NCBI RefSeq assembly: GCF_017549005.1
Contig: NZ_JAFYYT010000055.1
Location: 1-64,000 of the forward strand
Length of the DNA: 64,000 bases
Source of the DNA: Ruminococcus sp.
Lineage (GTDB): Bacteria > Bacillota > Clostridia > Oscillospirales > Ruminococcaceae
Direction of reading: 5' to 3'
Positions within the stretch are counted from its first letter, which is position 1. Each line of letters starts with the position of its first letter. A program made the position numbers and the translations under genes. Positions 51,801 to 60,862 of the stretch are shown here, piece after piece. The notes under the pieces are model-generated. The model had not been told where the DNA came from. It was given only the letters and a program-made list of their open reading frames with translations, and did no database searches.

Positions 51801-54323
51801 TCATTTCTCCTTTTTATTGAAAAGACTGTCGCAGTATATCTGTGCGGTCTTTATTTTCTGACATGATGTGTAGTCATAATAGCTGCTGAAACTGTACGGC
51901 TCGTTTTTGCCGTCTTTTCTGCGGCAAAGTATGAGATACAGCACAAGCGCTGCAGCTGCACACAGGCTTACTATTATCCCTTCCGTGAGAAAGGGCGTTC
52001 TGTAACGGAAAACTATGGTATTCTTTCCGGCGTCTGCCTTTACTGCCATAAAGCCCTCGTTAACGCGTTCGATATCAGCTTTTATGCCGTTTACCTCAGC
52101 ACTCCAGCCTCTGCTGTAGGGAACGCTGAAAAAGACGAGCTGAGGCTGTTGGAGGTCGATGACCGAGCGGAAGCCATTTTCGTCGTATGAAAAGCTCTCG
52201 GCGCAGCACTGTTGCTTCTGGCGGCAGAAAAATTCATAGGTCTTGCGGTTGATGGCAGGGTAGTACTCGGGGTCGAACTCCGTGAGTATATCCTTGTATT
52301 TTTCTGCCTGTTCATCGGTGAGAACAAGTGACTTTATCATGATGACCTCGCGCTGAATAGCGCTTTTCTGCCTTGCCTCGTTCCTTGTTATATATGAATC
52401 GTAAGCCCAGCCCATAGGGACGAAGAGCTTGTTTTCGTATATCTCGAAATCAGCCGTGTCTCCGACGTATTCAAAGCCCGTGAGCTCATCGGGGATTATA
52501 ACATCGCTGATATCCTCTTCCTCGGGGTCTTTGTTTGCGTGTCGCGTCTGTACGGGCGGAACTTCCGAAACAAGGCTGCTGTAGCTGTTCCCACCGGACT
52601 TTTCCTTGTAGAAGTACTTGACCGATAGCAGACCTCTCAGCCCGTAGTGGTGCAGGGATGGCCTTGAAGCAACGTCGCGTCTTATGCCGATAAAGCTGTA
52701 AAAGTCCATGATAGATGGGGTGACGACGCTATGAAAGGCTCTGATTGAGGGGAGTCCCCATATCATAGAGGCGTTTTCGGTGTTGAAGCCTGTATCTGTG
52801 CGGAAGAAGCTGCTGCTGCCGACCGCTTCGTATACCTCGTCATCATAGTCGATGAATGAGTTGATGTAGTGTTTCGCGGAGCTGACGCTGCTTGCAGAGT
52901 AGAGGGTCGTGGTGAATATACATATTATGGACGCCGCCGAGGTCACAAATACCATGAACGCGGTGCTGAGAGTACCTTTTTTCTTCCTTTGCAGTATATG
53001 ATATGCACAGACGAGGAAAACTGCTGCGACTGCAATAGTCGCCCAGAAATAGGGGGTATCCTCGGGCATGGAGAAAAGCTTCGGCTTTTCGCCGTTTTCG
53101 GGCTTTCGTGGGATAATGCCCACAAGCGCGAACAACACAAGGACAGCTGCACTGACTTTAAGGCCGAAGAAGCCGTCTGAGCCTTCGTCGTCAAGGGTAT
53201 GAGCGGTCATCATAGCCATTATCAGTATGGGCATATAGAACCACCGCGCGTAATAGTAGGAGTTCAGCGCCTGGAACAGGCTGTTCAGCACGGGAACGAA
53301 TGCGAACAATATGCAGACCGCCGTGAGCTTTGCCGCCCAGTGCTTCTTTTTCAGCCGCATGAATGATATCACGCCCGTCATGGAGAATAATGGGAGATAT
53401 CCGCCTATCGAAGCCCACAGTTCGTAGTTCTGGCTGAAAAGAATTGGATATCCGGGGGGATCGCAGGGCATGAAAAAGCTCTGTATTATGTGCGGTATGA
53501 GAGTCCTGTCGGCGTAGGATATCATTTCCGTACCGTAAAGCCTCTCGCCCAGTCGGAAATTCCCCATAAGAGCCATTGCCGAGGGCAGAAGTATGAAAGC
53601 CGCAAGGAGAGTCCCCAGTATCGCTTCGATCATCAGCGGCAGGAACCTCCGCCATGTTATGCGGAAATCAGGACTCCTGAAGCGGCAGATGCAGTAAATA
53701 ACGAGAAATACTGCCTGACCTGCGAAGAAATAGTAGTTTATACACGCCATAAGCGCTGTTATAAGGGCAAAAGCGCCTCTGCGGCGGTTGTTCACGCACT
53801 CCTCCAGTGCTATGAGCATGAGTGGGAAAAATGCGGTGACGTCCTGGAAATGGTTGAAAAAGATGTTGTATATCTGAAATCCCGAGAACGAGTATAGCAG
53901 AGCTCCCGTGAGAGCGGCGTTGCTGCCGCGGACGAACCTGCGTATATAGGCGTAGGCGGTAAGGGAAGCTGTGCCGTGCTTTACGGCAAGCACCACAGGC
54001 ATGGCGTGAAGCATGAGACTTCTCGGAAGAAGGGCTGTCAGCCAGAAAAACGGACTGCCGAAGAGGTAGAACGAATATGACGTCATAAAGTCGGAGCCCA
54101 GGTCTGTGAGCCAGTTCCAGCCGAACTGACCGTTTCTGACTGCCGAGTTCGCAAGGCAGTAAAATGGTATCTGCTGGGCGTTGTAGTCGCCGTAATATAT
54201 GAAATACCCTTGCTCCGTCAGCATCATGGGAAGCAGCGAGAACAGCATAGTTCCGAAGCCTATGAGGAATGCTGTCAGGTATTTTTCTTTTGTACAGCCG
54301 CGCGTCATGAAGCTCCTTTTCAC
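51801..54323 (-). CDS. YfhO-family multi-pass membrane protein
   Basis: 840 residues from a GTG at 54323, with AAAGGAG nine bases upstream; an ATG at 54308 with AAAAGGAG four bases before it is equally possible. About twelve transmembrane helices fill residues ~10-460 (GTMLFSLLPMMLTEQGYFIYYGDYNAQQIPFY is the YfhO signature with YGDYNAQ). A soluble domain and a last helix (IIVSLCAAAALVLYLILC) follow. B. subtilis YfhO is thought to be a glycosyltransferase-like flippase partner acting on lipoteichoic acid. Function here is inferred from family membership only. The following Nudix gene is coupled to it. Confidence 0.88.
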   Translation of the reverse strand: MKRSFMTRGCTKEKYLTAFLIGFGTMLFSLLPMMLTEQGYFIYYGDYNAQQIPFYCLANSAVRNGQFGWNWLTDLGSDFMTSYSFYLFGSPFFWLTALLPRSLMLHAMPVVLAVKHGTASLTAYAYIRRFVRGSNAALTGALLYSFSGFQIYNIFFNHFQDVTAFFPLMLIALEECVNNRRRGAFALITALMACINYYFFAGQAVFLVIYCICRFRSPDFRITWRRFLPLMIEAILGTLLAAFILLPSAMALMGNFRLGERLYGTEMISYADRTLIPHIIQSFFMPCDPPGYPILFSQNYELWASIGGYLPLFSMTGVISFMRLKKKHWAAKLTAVCILFAFVPVLNSLFQALNSYYYARWFYMPILIMAMMTAHTLDDEGSDGFFGLKVSAAVLVLFALVGIIPRKPENGEKPKLFSMPEDTPYFWATIAVAAVFLVCAYHILQRKKKGTLSTAFMVFVTSAASIICIFTTTLYSASSVSSAKHYINSFIDYDDEVYEAVGSSSFFRTDTGFNTENASMIWGLPSIRAFHSVVTPSIMDFYSFIGIRRDVASRPSLHHYGLRGLLSVKYFYKEKSGGNSYSSLVSEVPPVQTRHANKDPEEEDISDVIIPDELTGFEYVGDTADFEIYENKLFVPMGWAYDSYITRNEARQKSAIQREVIMIKSLVLTDEQAEKYKDILTEFDPEYYPAINRKTYEFFCRQKQQCCAESFSYDENGFRSVIDLQQPQLVFFSVPYSRGWSAEVNGIKADIERVNEGFMAVKADAGKNTIVFRYRTPFLTEGIIVSLCAAAALVLYLILCRRKDGKNEPYSFSSYYDYTSCQKIKTAQIYCDSLFNKKEK

Positions 54324-54458
54324 AGCAGTGTTCTCCTTTAAAAATAGATATACACATGAATTATACCACAAACGTCTCGGAAATGCAACAAAAAACGAAT
54401 ATATTTTCGATTATGGGGACATGGCGTGGGATATAGTATATAAATTATGATATATTTG

Positions 54459-54487
54459 TTGACTTTAATAACTAATTATGGTAAAAT
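54459..54487 (+). promoter_or_regulatory. SigA promoter of the scaffoldin gene
   Basis: TTGACT (54459-54464), 17-bp spacer, TAAAAT (54482-54487), about 115 bp before the start codon, leaving a fairly long 5' leader. Confidence 0.75.
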
Positions 54488-54601
54488 ATAAACGGATTTT
54501 CCCCATTCCATTCAGCGTATCATGCAATATAATGTGGTATGGTGTGTTGTAACGGGCAGATCTATATTTTTCACTATTATAACAAAGAAGGAGTAAAAAC
54601 T

Positions 54602-55966
54602 ATGAAGAAACTTATCAAACGTGTTTGCAGCGCTTTAGTATCGCTTCAGCTCATTGTCTGCGCATCGGCATTGCCTTCAATTGCGGTAGGAAAAGCAGGC
54701 GGAAACCCTTATGGTATCAATGACGTTGATCCTCAGGACTCAGAGATCAAGCCTACGCTTTCACTCTCGCAGGTTAAAGGCACAGCAGATTCTGTTGTTA
54801 CAGTAGAGCTTTCAGTAATCGGTGCAGATGAAAAATATTGCTATACAGACCTTCACATCAAGTATGACTCAAGACTTAAGCTTGTTTACAGAGACGATGA
54901 ATACGCTGAAAAAGGACCTGCAGGAAAGAAACTCAGCTATACACAGGAAAAGGACGGAGAGTCAGGAATTCTTTTAACAACTTCCGCCGACAAAAATTCA
55001 GGCAGAGACGGTGTTCTGTGGATTATGGATTTCCAGCTCCCTTCAGATGCCAAGATGGGAGATGTATACCCTGTATGCATTAATTACAAGGAAGGCGACC
55101 ATTTCACAAATTTTGAAAATGACGAAGCCGGTAAGCTTATGGAAGCATGGGTGTTCACAAACGGTATCGAGCAGGGCTGTATTACAGTAGGCAACGAGCC
55201 TGAGGATAAGCAGGAGACTACTACAACTACTGCTAAGATCACAACGACAACTACCACAACCACAACAACTACTACCACAGCAGCAACCACTACAACAACT
55301 GTAACGAAAAAGGTCGTGCAGCCGCAGCTTTCGCTTTCAAAGGTAAAGGCATCTGAAAAAGGCGGCGCTATTGTGTCAGTTGACCTCAGTGTCAGCGGAG
55401 CAGACAAAGAATATGCAAATACTTGTCTGTTCGTAAAGTATGATGAAAGACTTAAGCTTGTAAACGGAGAGGCTAAAAAAGGTCCTGCAGCTGAGGAGCT
55501 TGAAGCAGGTCAGGCACAGTTTTCGGATCCTGAAAACCAGATATGCCTTGTTACAGCAGGCAGAGGCAATGATGGAAGAGACGGAGTTCTGTGGACATTT
55601 GATTTCCAAGTTCCCTATGACGTTAAGGACGGAGACATATTTGATGTAGAGTTCGTTATTGATGATGGTTGTATTTTCCAGAACCGCGATATGAATGAAG
55701 ACGGAGAAGAAATGGAGACCTGGGCAAAAGAACATGCTGAGAACGGTTATATCGAGATCTCTGACGAGATCGAAATTGAAGGTCCTGTTTACTCTTTGGG
55801 CGATATAAACGGCGACGGTATAATAAACGTAAGCGACGCTGTACTGGTATTTGCTGTAATGATAAATCCCGGAAGATTTTCCGAAGAGCAGAAGCTTGCT
55901 GCTGATATAAATGGGGACGGCAGAGTAAACATTGTAGATTATGTTTTGATACTCTTGCAGATCTAA
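54602..55966 (+). CDS. Two-cohesin scaffoldin with C-terminal dockerin
   Basis: 454 residues, ATG at 54602 behind AAGGAG. Signal peptide (~1-33); cohesin 1 (~36-197: KPTLSLSQVKGTADSVVTVELSVIG, DLHIKYDSRLKLVY, GVLWIMDFQLPSDAKMGDVYPV); Thr-rich linker (~200-238); cohesin 2 (~242-388: QPQLSLSKVKASEKGGAIVSVDLSVSG, LFVKYDERLKLVN, GVLWTFDFQVPYDVKDGDIFDV); and a dockerin (~398-454: GDINGDGIINVSDAVLVF, ADINGDGRVNIVDYVLIL). The cohesins are similar to each other in motif order. They would bind enzyme dockerins, and the protein's own dockerin would attach it to another scaffoldin. The layout recalls ScaA of R. flavefaciens FD-1, but the gene is not in a sca cluster. Confidence 0.93.
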   Translation: MKKLIKRVCSALVSLQLIVCASALPSIAVGKAGGNPYGINDVDPQDSEIKPTLSLSQVKGTADSVVTVELSVIGADEKYCYTDLHIKYDSRLKLVYRDDEYAEKGPAGKKLSYTQEKDGESGILLTTSADKNSGRDGVLWIMDFQLPSDAKMGDVYPVCINYKEGDHFTNFENDEAGKLMEAWVFTNGIEQGCITVGNEPEDKQETTTTTAKITTTTTTTTTTTTTAATTTTTVTKKVVQPQLSLSKVKASEKGGAIVSVDLSVSGADKEYANTCLFVKYDERLKLVNGEAKKGPAAEELEAGQAQFSDPENQICLVTAGRGNDGRDGVLWTFDFQVPYDVKDGDIFDVEFVIDDGCIFQNRDMNEDGEEMETWAKEHAENGYIEISDEIEIEGPVYSLGDINGDGIINVSDAVLVFAVMINPGRFSEEQKLAADINGDGRVNIVDYVLILLQI

Positions 55967-56034
55967 TGACACTCATTTACGCTGCATTGCGTAGATTCTG
56001 AACGTTTTTACTGTAAATAGGATTTTTTATGCGG

Positions 56035-56066
56035 AATGCTCCCTATTTAAGGGAGCATTTTTGTCA
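56035..56066 (+). terminator. Terminator after the scaffoldin gene
   Basis: Arms AATGCTCCCT (56035-56044) and AGGGAGCATT (56050-56059), 5-nt loop, followed by TTTTGTC. Confidence 0.88.
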
Positions 56067-56077
56067 TTTCACGGCAG

Positions 56078-56106
56078 TTGCATTTTCTCAGCATATGTGT
56101 TATAAT
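56078..56106 (+). promoter_or_regulatory. SigA promoter of the desulfurase-thiI unit
   Basis: TTGCAT (56078-56083), 17-bp spacer, TATAAT (56101-56106). It starts within 20 bp of the previous terminator. Confidence 0.8.
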
Positions 56107-56143
56107 TAAAAGAATGCTTATGACAAAGGAATGGATAACGGAA

Positions 56144-57274
56144 ATGGAAGTTTACCTTGACAATGCGGCGACCACCAAGCCCTGCGCGGAAGCTGTTGCG
56201 GCGGCTGTGGAAGCAATGACCGAAAAATACGGCAATCCCTCCTCGCTCCACCGTGCGGGACTGAATGCACAGCTCCTCGTTGATGACGCGAGAAAAGCAA
56301 TAGCTTCGGCGATAGGTGCGGAAAGCGATAATATATGCTTCACCTCGGGAGCTACCGAGAGCAATAACCTTGCCCTCCGCGGAGCTTCGGCTGCTTACGG
56401 CAGGAAAAGGAAAAAGATAGTTATATCGGCTGTGGAGCACGCTTCTGTTGAGGAAACTGCCGCAGACCTGGAGAAAAACGGCTTCGTTGCGGTGAGAGTT
56501 CCTCCCCGTGAGGACGGACGGTATTACGCGGCGGACTTTGTCAATGCCTGCGACGATGATACCTGCCTTATCAGCATGATGTACGTGAATAACGAAACGG
56601 GATATATCCTGCCTGTAAAGGAGACTTTTTCTGCGGTAAAACGCAGATTTCCTGGTATAATCACCCATACTGACTGCGTTCAGGCTTTTATGAAGCTGCC
56701 TGTCAGGGCTAATGCACTCTGTGCGGACCTTATCTCCCTCAGCGGTCATAAGATACACGGCGGCAAGGGCGTGGGAGCTCTTTACATCAAAAAGGGAGTC
56801 CGCGTACTTCCTGTAGTTACGGGGGGCAAGCAGGAAAAGGGCATACGCTCGGGTACTGAGAGCGTTCCCATGATAGCGGCTTTCGGAGCGGCTGTGAAAA
56901 AGCTTGTCCCGACTATCGCTGAGCGCTATGAAAAAGTGGCCGGACTGAAAGCGTATCTGCTGGATAAACTCGGCGGAATCGAGGGCGTTGCGGTAAATTC
57001 TCCCGAGGACGGCTCGCCCTATGTGGTGAATATCTCGGCAGTGGGCAAGCGCTCGGAGATAATGCTCCACTTCCTTGAAAGCAAGGAGATATACGTTTCA
57101 AGTGGTTCTGCCTGTTCAAAGGGACAGCAGAGCGGAGTTCTCGGACAGTTCGGCATACGTGACAAGCGGGCGGACAGCGCTCTGCGTATCAGCATGACCG
57201 CGGAGACTACCGAGGAGGAGCTTGACCTCTTCTGCGAGGCTCTCTGCGAGGGCATGGAAAAGGTGAGAGGATAA
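56144..57274 (+). CDS. Cysteine desulfurase (IscS/NifS family)
   Basis: 376 residues from the ATG at 56144, which gives the conserved start MEVYLDNAATTKP; earlier ATGs at 56114 and 56120 overlap the promoter region. PLP-binding motif SLSGHKIHGGKGVGALYIKKG (Lys in HK), TSGATESNNLAL, EHASVEETA, HTDCVQAF and the active-site loop SSGSACSKGQQSG with the catalytic Cys. It takes sulfur from cysteine to an enzyme-bound persulfide. Directly before thiI, so it most likely supplies sulfur for 4-thiouridine in tRNA (a NifZ-like role as in Bacillus). Confidence 0.95.
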   Translation: MEVYLDNAATTKPCAEAVAAAVEAMTEKYGNPSSLHRAGLNAQLLVDDARKAIASAIGAESDNICFTSGATESNNLALRGASAAYGRKRKKIVISAVEHASVEETAADLEKNGFVAVRVPPREDGRYYAADFVNACDDDTCLISMMYVNNETGYILPVKETFSAVKRRFPGIITHTDCVQAFMKLPVRANALCADLISLSGHKIHGGKGVGALYIKKGVRVLPVVTGGKQEKGIRSGTESVPMIAAFGAAVKKLVPTIAERYEKVAGLKAYLLDKLGGIEGVAVNSPEDGSPYVVNISAVGKRSEIMLHFLESKEIYVSSGSACSKGQQSGVLGQFGIRDKRADSALRISMTAETTEEELDLFCEALCEGMEKVRG

Positions 57275-57308
57275 CAGTTTACATATATAATAGTATAGGA
57301 GAACAGCT

Positions 57309-58487
57309 ATGAAAGAACTGATACTTGTAAAATACGGTGAAATGGCACTGAAAGGTCTCAACAAGAAGACCTTTGAGGATATGCTCATAAAGAACATAAA
57401 GCGCAGACTGAAGCCCCTCGGTCATTTTCAGATGACCAGCGCTCAGTCTACAACATATATAACTCCTCTTGACGAGGACATCGACCTCAACGAGGCAGCC
57501 GACAGAGTGGGCAAGATATTCGGTATAGCCACCTACTGCCGCGCCTGCGTATGCGAGAAGGACTTCGAGGACATATGCAACAAGAGCTATGAGTATCTTG
57601 AAGATGTGCTCAGCTGTGCAAAGACATTCAAGGTCAATGCAAAGCGCTCCGACAAGGCATTCCCGATGAAGTCTCCCGAGATATGCATGGAGCTTGGCGG
57701 AAAGCTCCTCGAGAAGTTTCCGCATCTGACCGTTGATGTCAAGAACCCCGAAGTCACGGTAACTGTTGAGATACGCGACGAGAACGCTTTCGTTCACGCC
57801 GAGAACATCAAGGGAGCAGGCGGACTTCCCGTTGGAAGCAGCGGAAAGGCTATGCTTCTCCTTTCAGGGGGTATTGACAGCCCCGTGGCAGGCTACATGA
57901 TGGCAAAGCGCGGTATCCACATCGCCGCTATCCACTATGTGAGCCCTCCCTATACATCCGACCGCGCACAGCTCAAGGTGGAGCAGCTCTGTCAGAAGCT
58001 GACGGACTACTGCGGCGGCATCGCATTCTACTGCGTACCCTTTACCGAGCTTCAGGAGGCTATCAAGGACCACTGCCCCGAGGAATTCTTTACTATTATA
58101 ATGAGAAGGCTCATGATGGAGATAGCTCAGCGCATCGCCGAAAAGGACAACTGTCTTGCACTTATCACAGGCGAGAGCGTGGGACAGGTGGCAAGTCAGA
58201 CGATGGCGGCTATGGTCTGCACCGACGCAGCCTGCCGTATACCCGTGTTCCGTCCCTGCGTGGGCATGGACAAGACCGAGATAATCGAAATCGCACGTAA
58301 AATAGATACATTCGACACATCAGTGCTCCCGTATGAGGACTGCTGTACCGTATTCACTCCCCGTCACCCGAAGGTAAGACCTGTGCTCAGTGATGTGGAA
58401 AAAGCTCAGAACAGCTTTGATTTTGAGCCGCTCATACAGAAAGCTGTCGAGGGAACTGTTATGAAGACCTTTAATTACGGAGATTAA
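57309..58487 (+). CDS. thiI: tRNA 4-thiouridine synthase ThiI
   Basis: 392 residues, ATG at 57309 behind AGGAGAAC. N-terminal ferredoxin-like and THUMP domains (LILVKYGEMALKGLNKKTFEDML, KRSDKAFPMKSPEICMELGGKLL), then a PP-loop ATPase with MLLLSGGIDSPVAGYMM and LALITGESVGQVASQT. There is no C-terminal rhodanese domain, as in the Bacillus/Clostridium form, which needs a separate desulfurase; that gene is directly upstream. It makes s4U8 in tRNA and can serve thiamine synthesis. Confidence 0.96.
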   Translation: MKELILVKYGEMALKGLNKKTFEDMLIKNIKRRLKPLGHFQMTSAQSTTYITPLDEDIDLNEAADRVGKIFGIATYCRACVCEKDFEDICNKSYEYLEDVLSCAKTFKVNAKRSDKAFPMKSPEICMELGGKLLEKFPHLTVDVKNPEVTVTVEIRDENAFVHAENIKGAGGLPVGSSGKAMLLLSGGIDSPVAGYMMAKRGIHIAAIHYVSPPYTSDRAQLKVEQLCQKLTDYCGGIAFYCVPFTELQEAIKDHCPEEFFTIIMRRLMMEIAQRIAEKDNCLALITGESVGQVASQTMAAMVCTDAACRIPVFRPCVGMDKTEIIEIARKIDTFDTSVLPYEDCCTVFTPRHPKVRPVLSDVEKAQNSFDFEPLIQKAVEGTVMKTFNYGD

Positions 58488-58556
58488 TTTTAAGTTTTTC
58501 ACAAATTAATCACATCATTTTTGTGAGATATTAACTAAAGCAAGGACGGCGATTTA

Positions 58557-59093
58557 GTGGTAAGCGTTAAATTTTCTGAAACTGATACCGATAAACTTGA
58601 CAAAACAGTAGAAAATGTTGTAAAATTATTAGAACGAAAAAGTCTGACCATTGCTACAGCGGAGAGCTGTACGGGAGGACTTCTTTCAGAGCTTATAACA
58701 TCAGTATCGGGCGCGTCTGCGGTATTCGAGCTTGGGATATGTACTTATTCCGAGCGAATCAAGACCGAATTTCTGGGAGTTCCTGCCGAAACGATTCGGG
58801 CTTTCGGCGTAGTGAGCGAACAGACGGCATTGAGTATGGTCAGAGGGCTGAAACAGCGCTCAGGAGCAGACGTGTGCGTTTCCGTGACGGGTATTGCAGG
58901 TCCATCGGGCGGAACTGCTGATACTCCCGTGGGAACGGTCTATATCGGTTTCGATATTTGCGGCAGGGAATTTGTAAAACTTCCGGAGCTATGTAAGCTC
59001 AGCGACATGAGCAGGGCGAATATCAGAAAATGCGCCGCTGCTTATGCCTTTGAAATCGTCGAAAAAATGCTGATGGAGGAGATTACAGACTGA
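58557..59093 (+). CDS. CinA C-terminal domain protein (NMN deamidase, PncC-like)
   Basis: 178 residues from a GTG at 58557 with AAGGA ten bases upstream. Only the C-terminal CinA domain is present: TIATAESCTGGLLSELITSVSGASAVFELG, the conserved YSERIKTEFLGV, and VCVSVTGIAGPSGGTADTPVGTVYIGF. The full-length CinA N-terminal MoCF domain is absent, as in E. coli PncC. It turns NMN into nicotinic acid mononucleotide to recycle NAD. Its stop overlaps the sortase gene start (TGATG). Confidence 0.93.
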   Translation: MVSVKFSETDTDKLDKTVENVVKLLERKSLTIATAESCTGGLLSELITSVSGASAVFELGICTYSERIKTEFLGVPAETIRAFGVVSEQTALSMVRGLKQRSGADVCVSVTGIAGPSGGTADTPVGTVYIGFDICGREFVKLPELCKLSDMSRANIRKCAAAYAFEIVEKMLMEEITD

Positions 59094-60856
59094 TGAGCGA
59101 CAAGTTCAATGAAGAAAGCTCAGAGGCTCAGCGCAGAGCTGAAAAAATAAAAGCGATCAGAAGGTCGATACACAGTGAAGCGGAAGTCGCTCCTACGACC
59201 TATGATAATAAAAACGAAACAGAACGCACGGAGAGCATATCCGACCGCATAATGAGAGCCAAGGAAAAGAAAATGGCTACAGCGGCGGACATACTTGAAG
59301 AGCTTGACGCTGCTATCGCTTACGAAAAGGCAGCGGCTGCAAAAATGGCTGAAGAAGCTGCCAGAGTTGCGGAGAAGGCTGCCGAAAGCGCTTCACCTGA
59401 TATATCCGATCTGCTTGACGGACTTGAGACACCCGCACATGAGGAACTCAAGGAGATAGCGGAGGAGATCGCAGGCGACTTTACAGAAGTTGCCGATACG
59501 GTCACTGATAAGGTGGAGGATTTCACAGAGGTCTCCCACGAGGCAGAAGAAGAGGAAATAGACCTTGAAGAGGTATTTTCCGTAAAGCCTGAAGCTGATG
59601 AAGAACCCACAAGGGTCATGTCAAGCGAGGCTGTCATGAAAGCGGCAAAAGAAGAAGGCGTTCAGCATACAGACAGTGAGGCTGCTGCCGCAACGGCTGG
59701 TCCTGCCGAAAGCATACTGAAGGCGGAACACGGTACACATCAGGCGCAGCACAGGGAGTTTGCTCCCGAAAATGCCGGAAATGCGGCGGAAGAAGCCGTA
59801 TTACCCGAAAAAAAGAAGAAACACAAGAAGAAAAAGAAGAAAAAAAGCTTCAAACAGCGGCTTATCGACCTTGTTCCCCATAAGGGCGACGGCGTCGGTG
59901 AGTGCATAAGAAAGATCGTATTCCTCTGCTCGATAATTGCCATAGTTGTCTGCGGATACATGGTTGGCGATTACTACTATGACCTGTGGTCAAGCAGGAA
60001 CAAGACCGAGAAGATCATGGAGATATACGATACTGCGACTGAAAAGAAAAAGCCTCCCGTACAGAAGAAAGAGGAAGATAAAAGGAAGAAGTATACTCTC
60101 CTCGAGGGCGCGCGCAAGCTCCTTGAGATAAATCCCGATATCGTCGGAGTAATAAGCATACCCGACACTCTTCTCAACAATCCTGTTTTGCAGGCGGAGG
60201 ACAATAAAAAGTACCTCAATACGAAGTACGACCTTACTGAGAATATCGCGGGCGAGATCTTCCTCGATTACAGAAACCACTTTGACGAGGTGGACGAGGA
60301 AGGCTATCTTAAATGCCCGAATTCGGACAATCTTATCCTTTACGGACACAATATGTACGATGATCAGTTGTTCGGATCACTTAAATACTATGTCAGAAAT
60401 GAGGCGTATTACGGACTTCACCCCGTTATAAACCTCAGCTCTAATTACGAGAATTATCAGTACAAGATATTTGCATTTTTCATACTTGACGCCGACGATG
60501 AGACCGATACACGATTTGACTGCTGGAACGATCTCGACTTTGACAGCGAGGACGATTTCTACAATTTCGTCAACGAGGCAAAGAGAAGAACTATCCGCAC
60601 CAACGATGTAGACGTAAAGTACGGCGATCCGCTGCTTACACTTTCCACCTGCAACAGCTATCTCCCCGATGAACGTGCCCGTCTTATAATACTTGCAAGA
60701 CTGGTAAGAGAGGGCGAGGATCCGATGAAGGGTACTCAGGACAGTCAGCCGAACCCCAATATCAAGTGGCCGACGCTGTTCTACGCTGATCACCCCAACG
60801 AACATTACGATCCTGATGCAGAATTTGTACCCTACGGCCCCAAGGAAGGAAAGTGA
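59093..60856 (+). CDS. Class B sortase with long cytoplasmic N-terminal extension
   Basis: 587 residues, starting in the stop codon of the previous gene (TGATG). Residues 1-270 form an unusual cytoplasmic extension: charged, Ala/Glu-rich and coiled-coil-like, ending in a Lys-rich run KKKKHKKKKKKKSFKQR. A transmembrane helix follows (~272-292, IVFLCSIIAIVVCGYMVG). The sortase domain has His in LILYGHNM (~417), Cys in LSTC (~520) and Arg in DERARLIILARL (~527), the full catalytic triad. Class B sortases attach pili or haem proteins to the wall, or act as housekeeping enzymes in some Clostridia. No substrate is encoded here. Next gene is a second sortase. Confidence 0.92.
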   Translation: MSDKFNEESSEAQRRAEKIKAIRRSIHSEAEVAPTTYDNKNETERTESISDRIMRAKEKKMATAADILEELDAAIAYEKAAAAKMAEEAARVAEKAAESASPDISDLLDGLETPAHEELKEIAEEIAGDFTEVADTVTDKVEDFTEVSHEAEEEEIDLEEVFSVKPEADEEPTRVMSSEAVMKAAKEEGVQHTDSEAAAATAGPAESILKAEHGTHQAQHREFAPENAGNAAEEAVLPEKKKKHKKKKKKKSFKQRLIDLVPHKGDGVGECIRKIVFLCSIIAIVVCGYMVGDYYYDLWSSRNKTEKIMEIYDTATEKKKPPVQKKEEDKRKKYTLLEGARKLLEINPDIVGVISIPDTLLNNPVLQAEDNKKYLNTKYDLTENIAGEIFLDYRNHFDEVDEEGYLKCPNSDNLILYGHNMYDDQLFGSLKYYVRNEAYYGLHPVINLSSNYENYQYKIFAFFILDADDETDTRFDCWNDLDFDSEDDFYNFVNEAKRRTIRTNDVDVKYGDPLLTLSTCNSYLPDERARLIILARLVREGEDPMKGTQDSQPNPNIKWPTLFYADHPNEHYDPDAEFVPYGPKEGK

Positions 60857-60862
60857 TAAGCC

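Noticed and set aside
56069-57070. Minus-strand frame of 333 codons
   Set aside because: Mirror of the cysteine desulfurase gene, whose PLP and Cys motifs are unmistakable.
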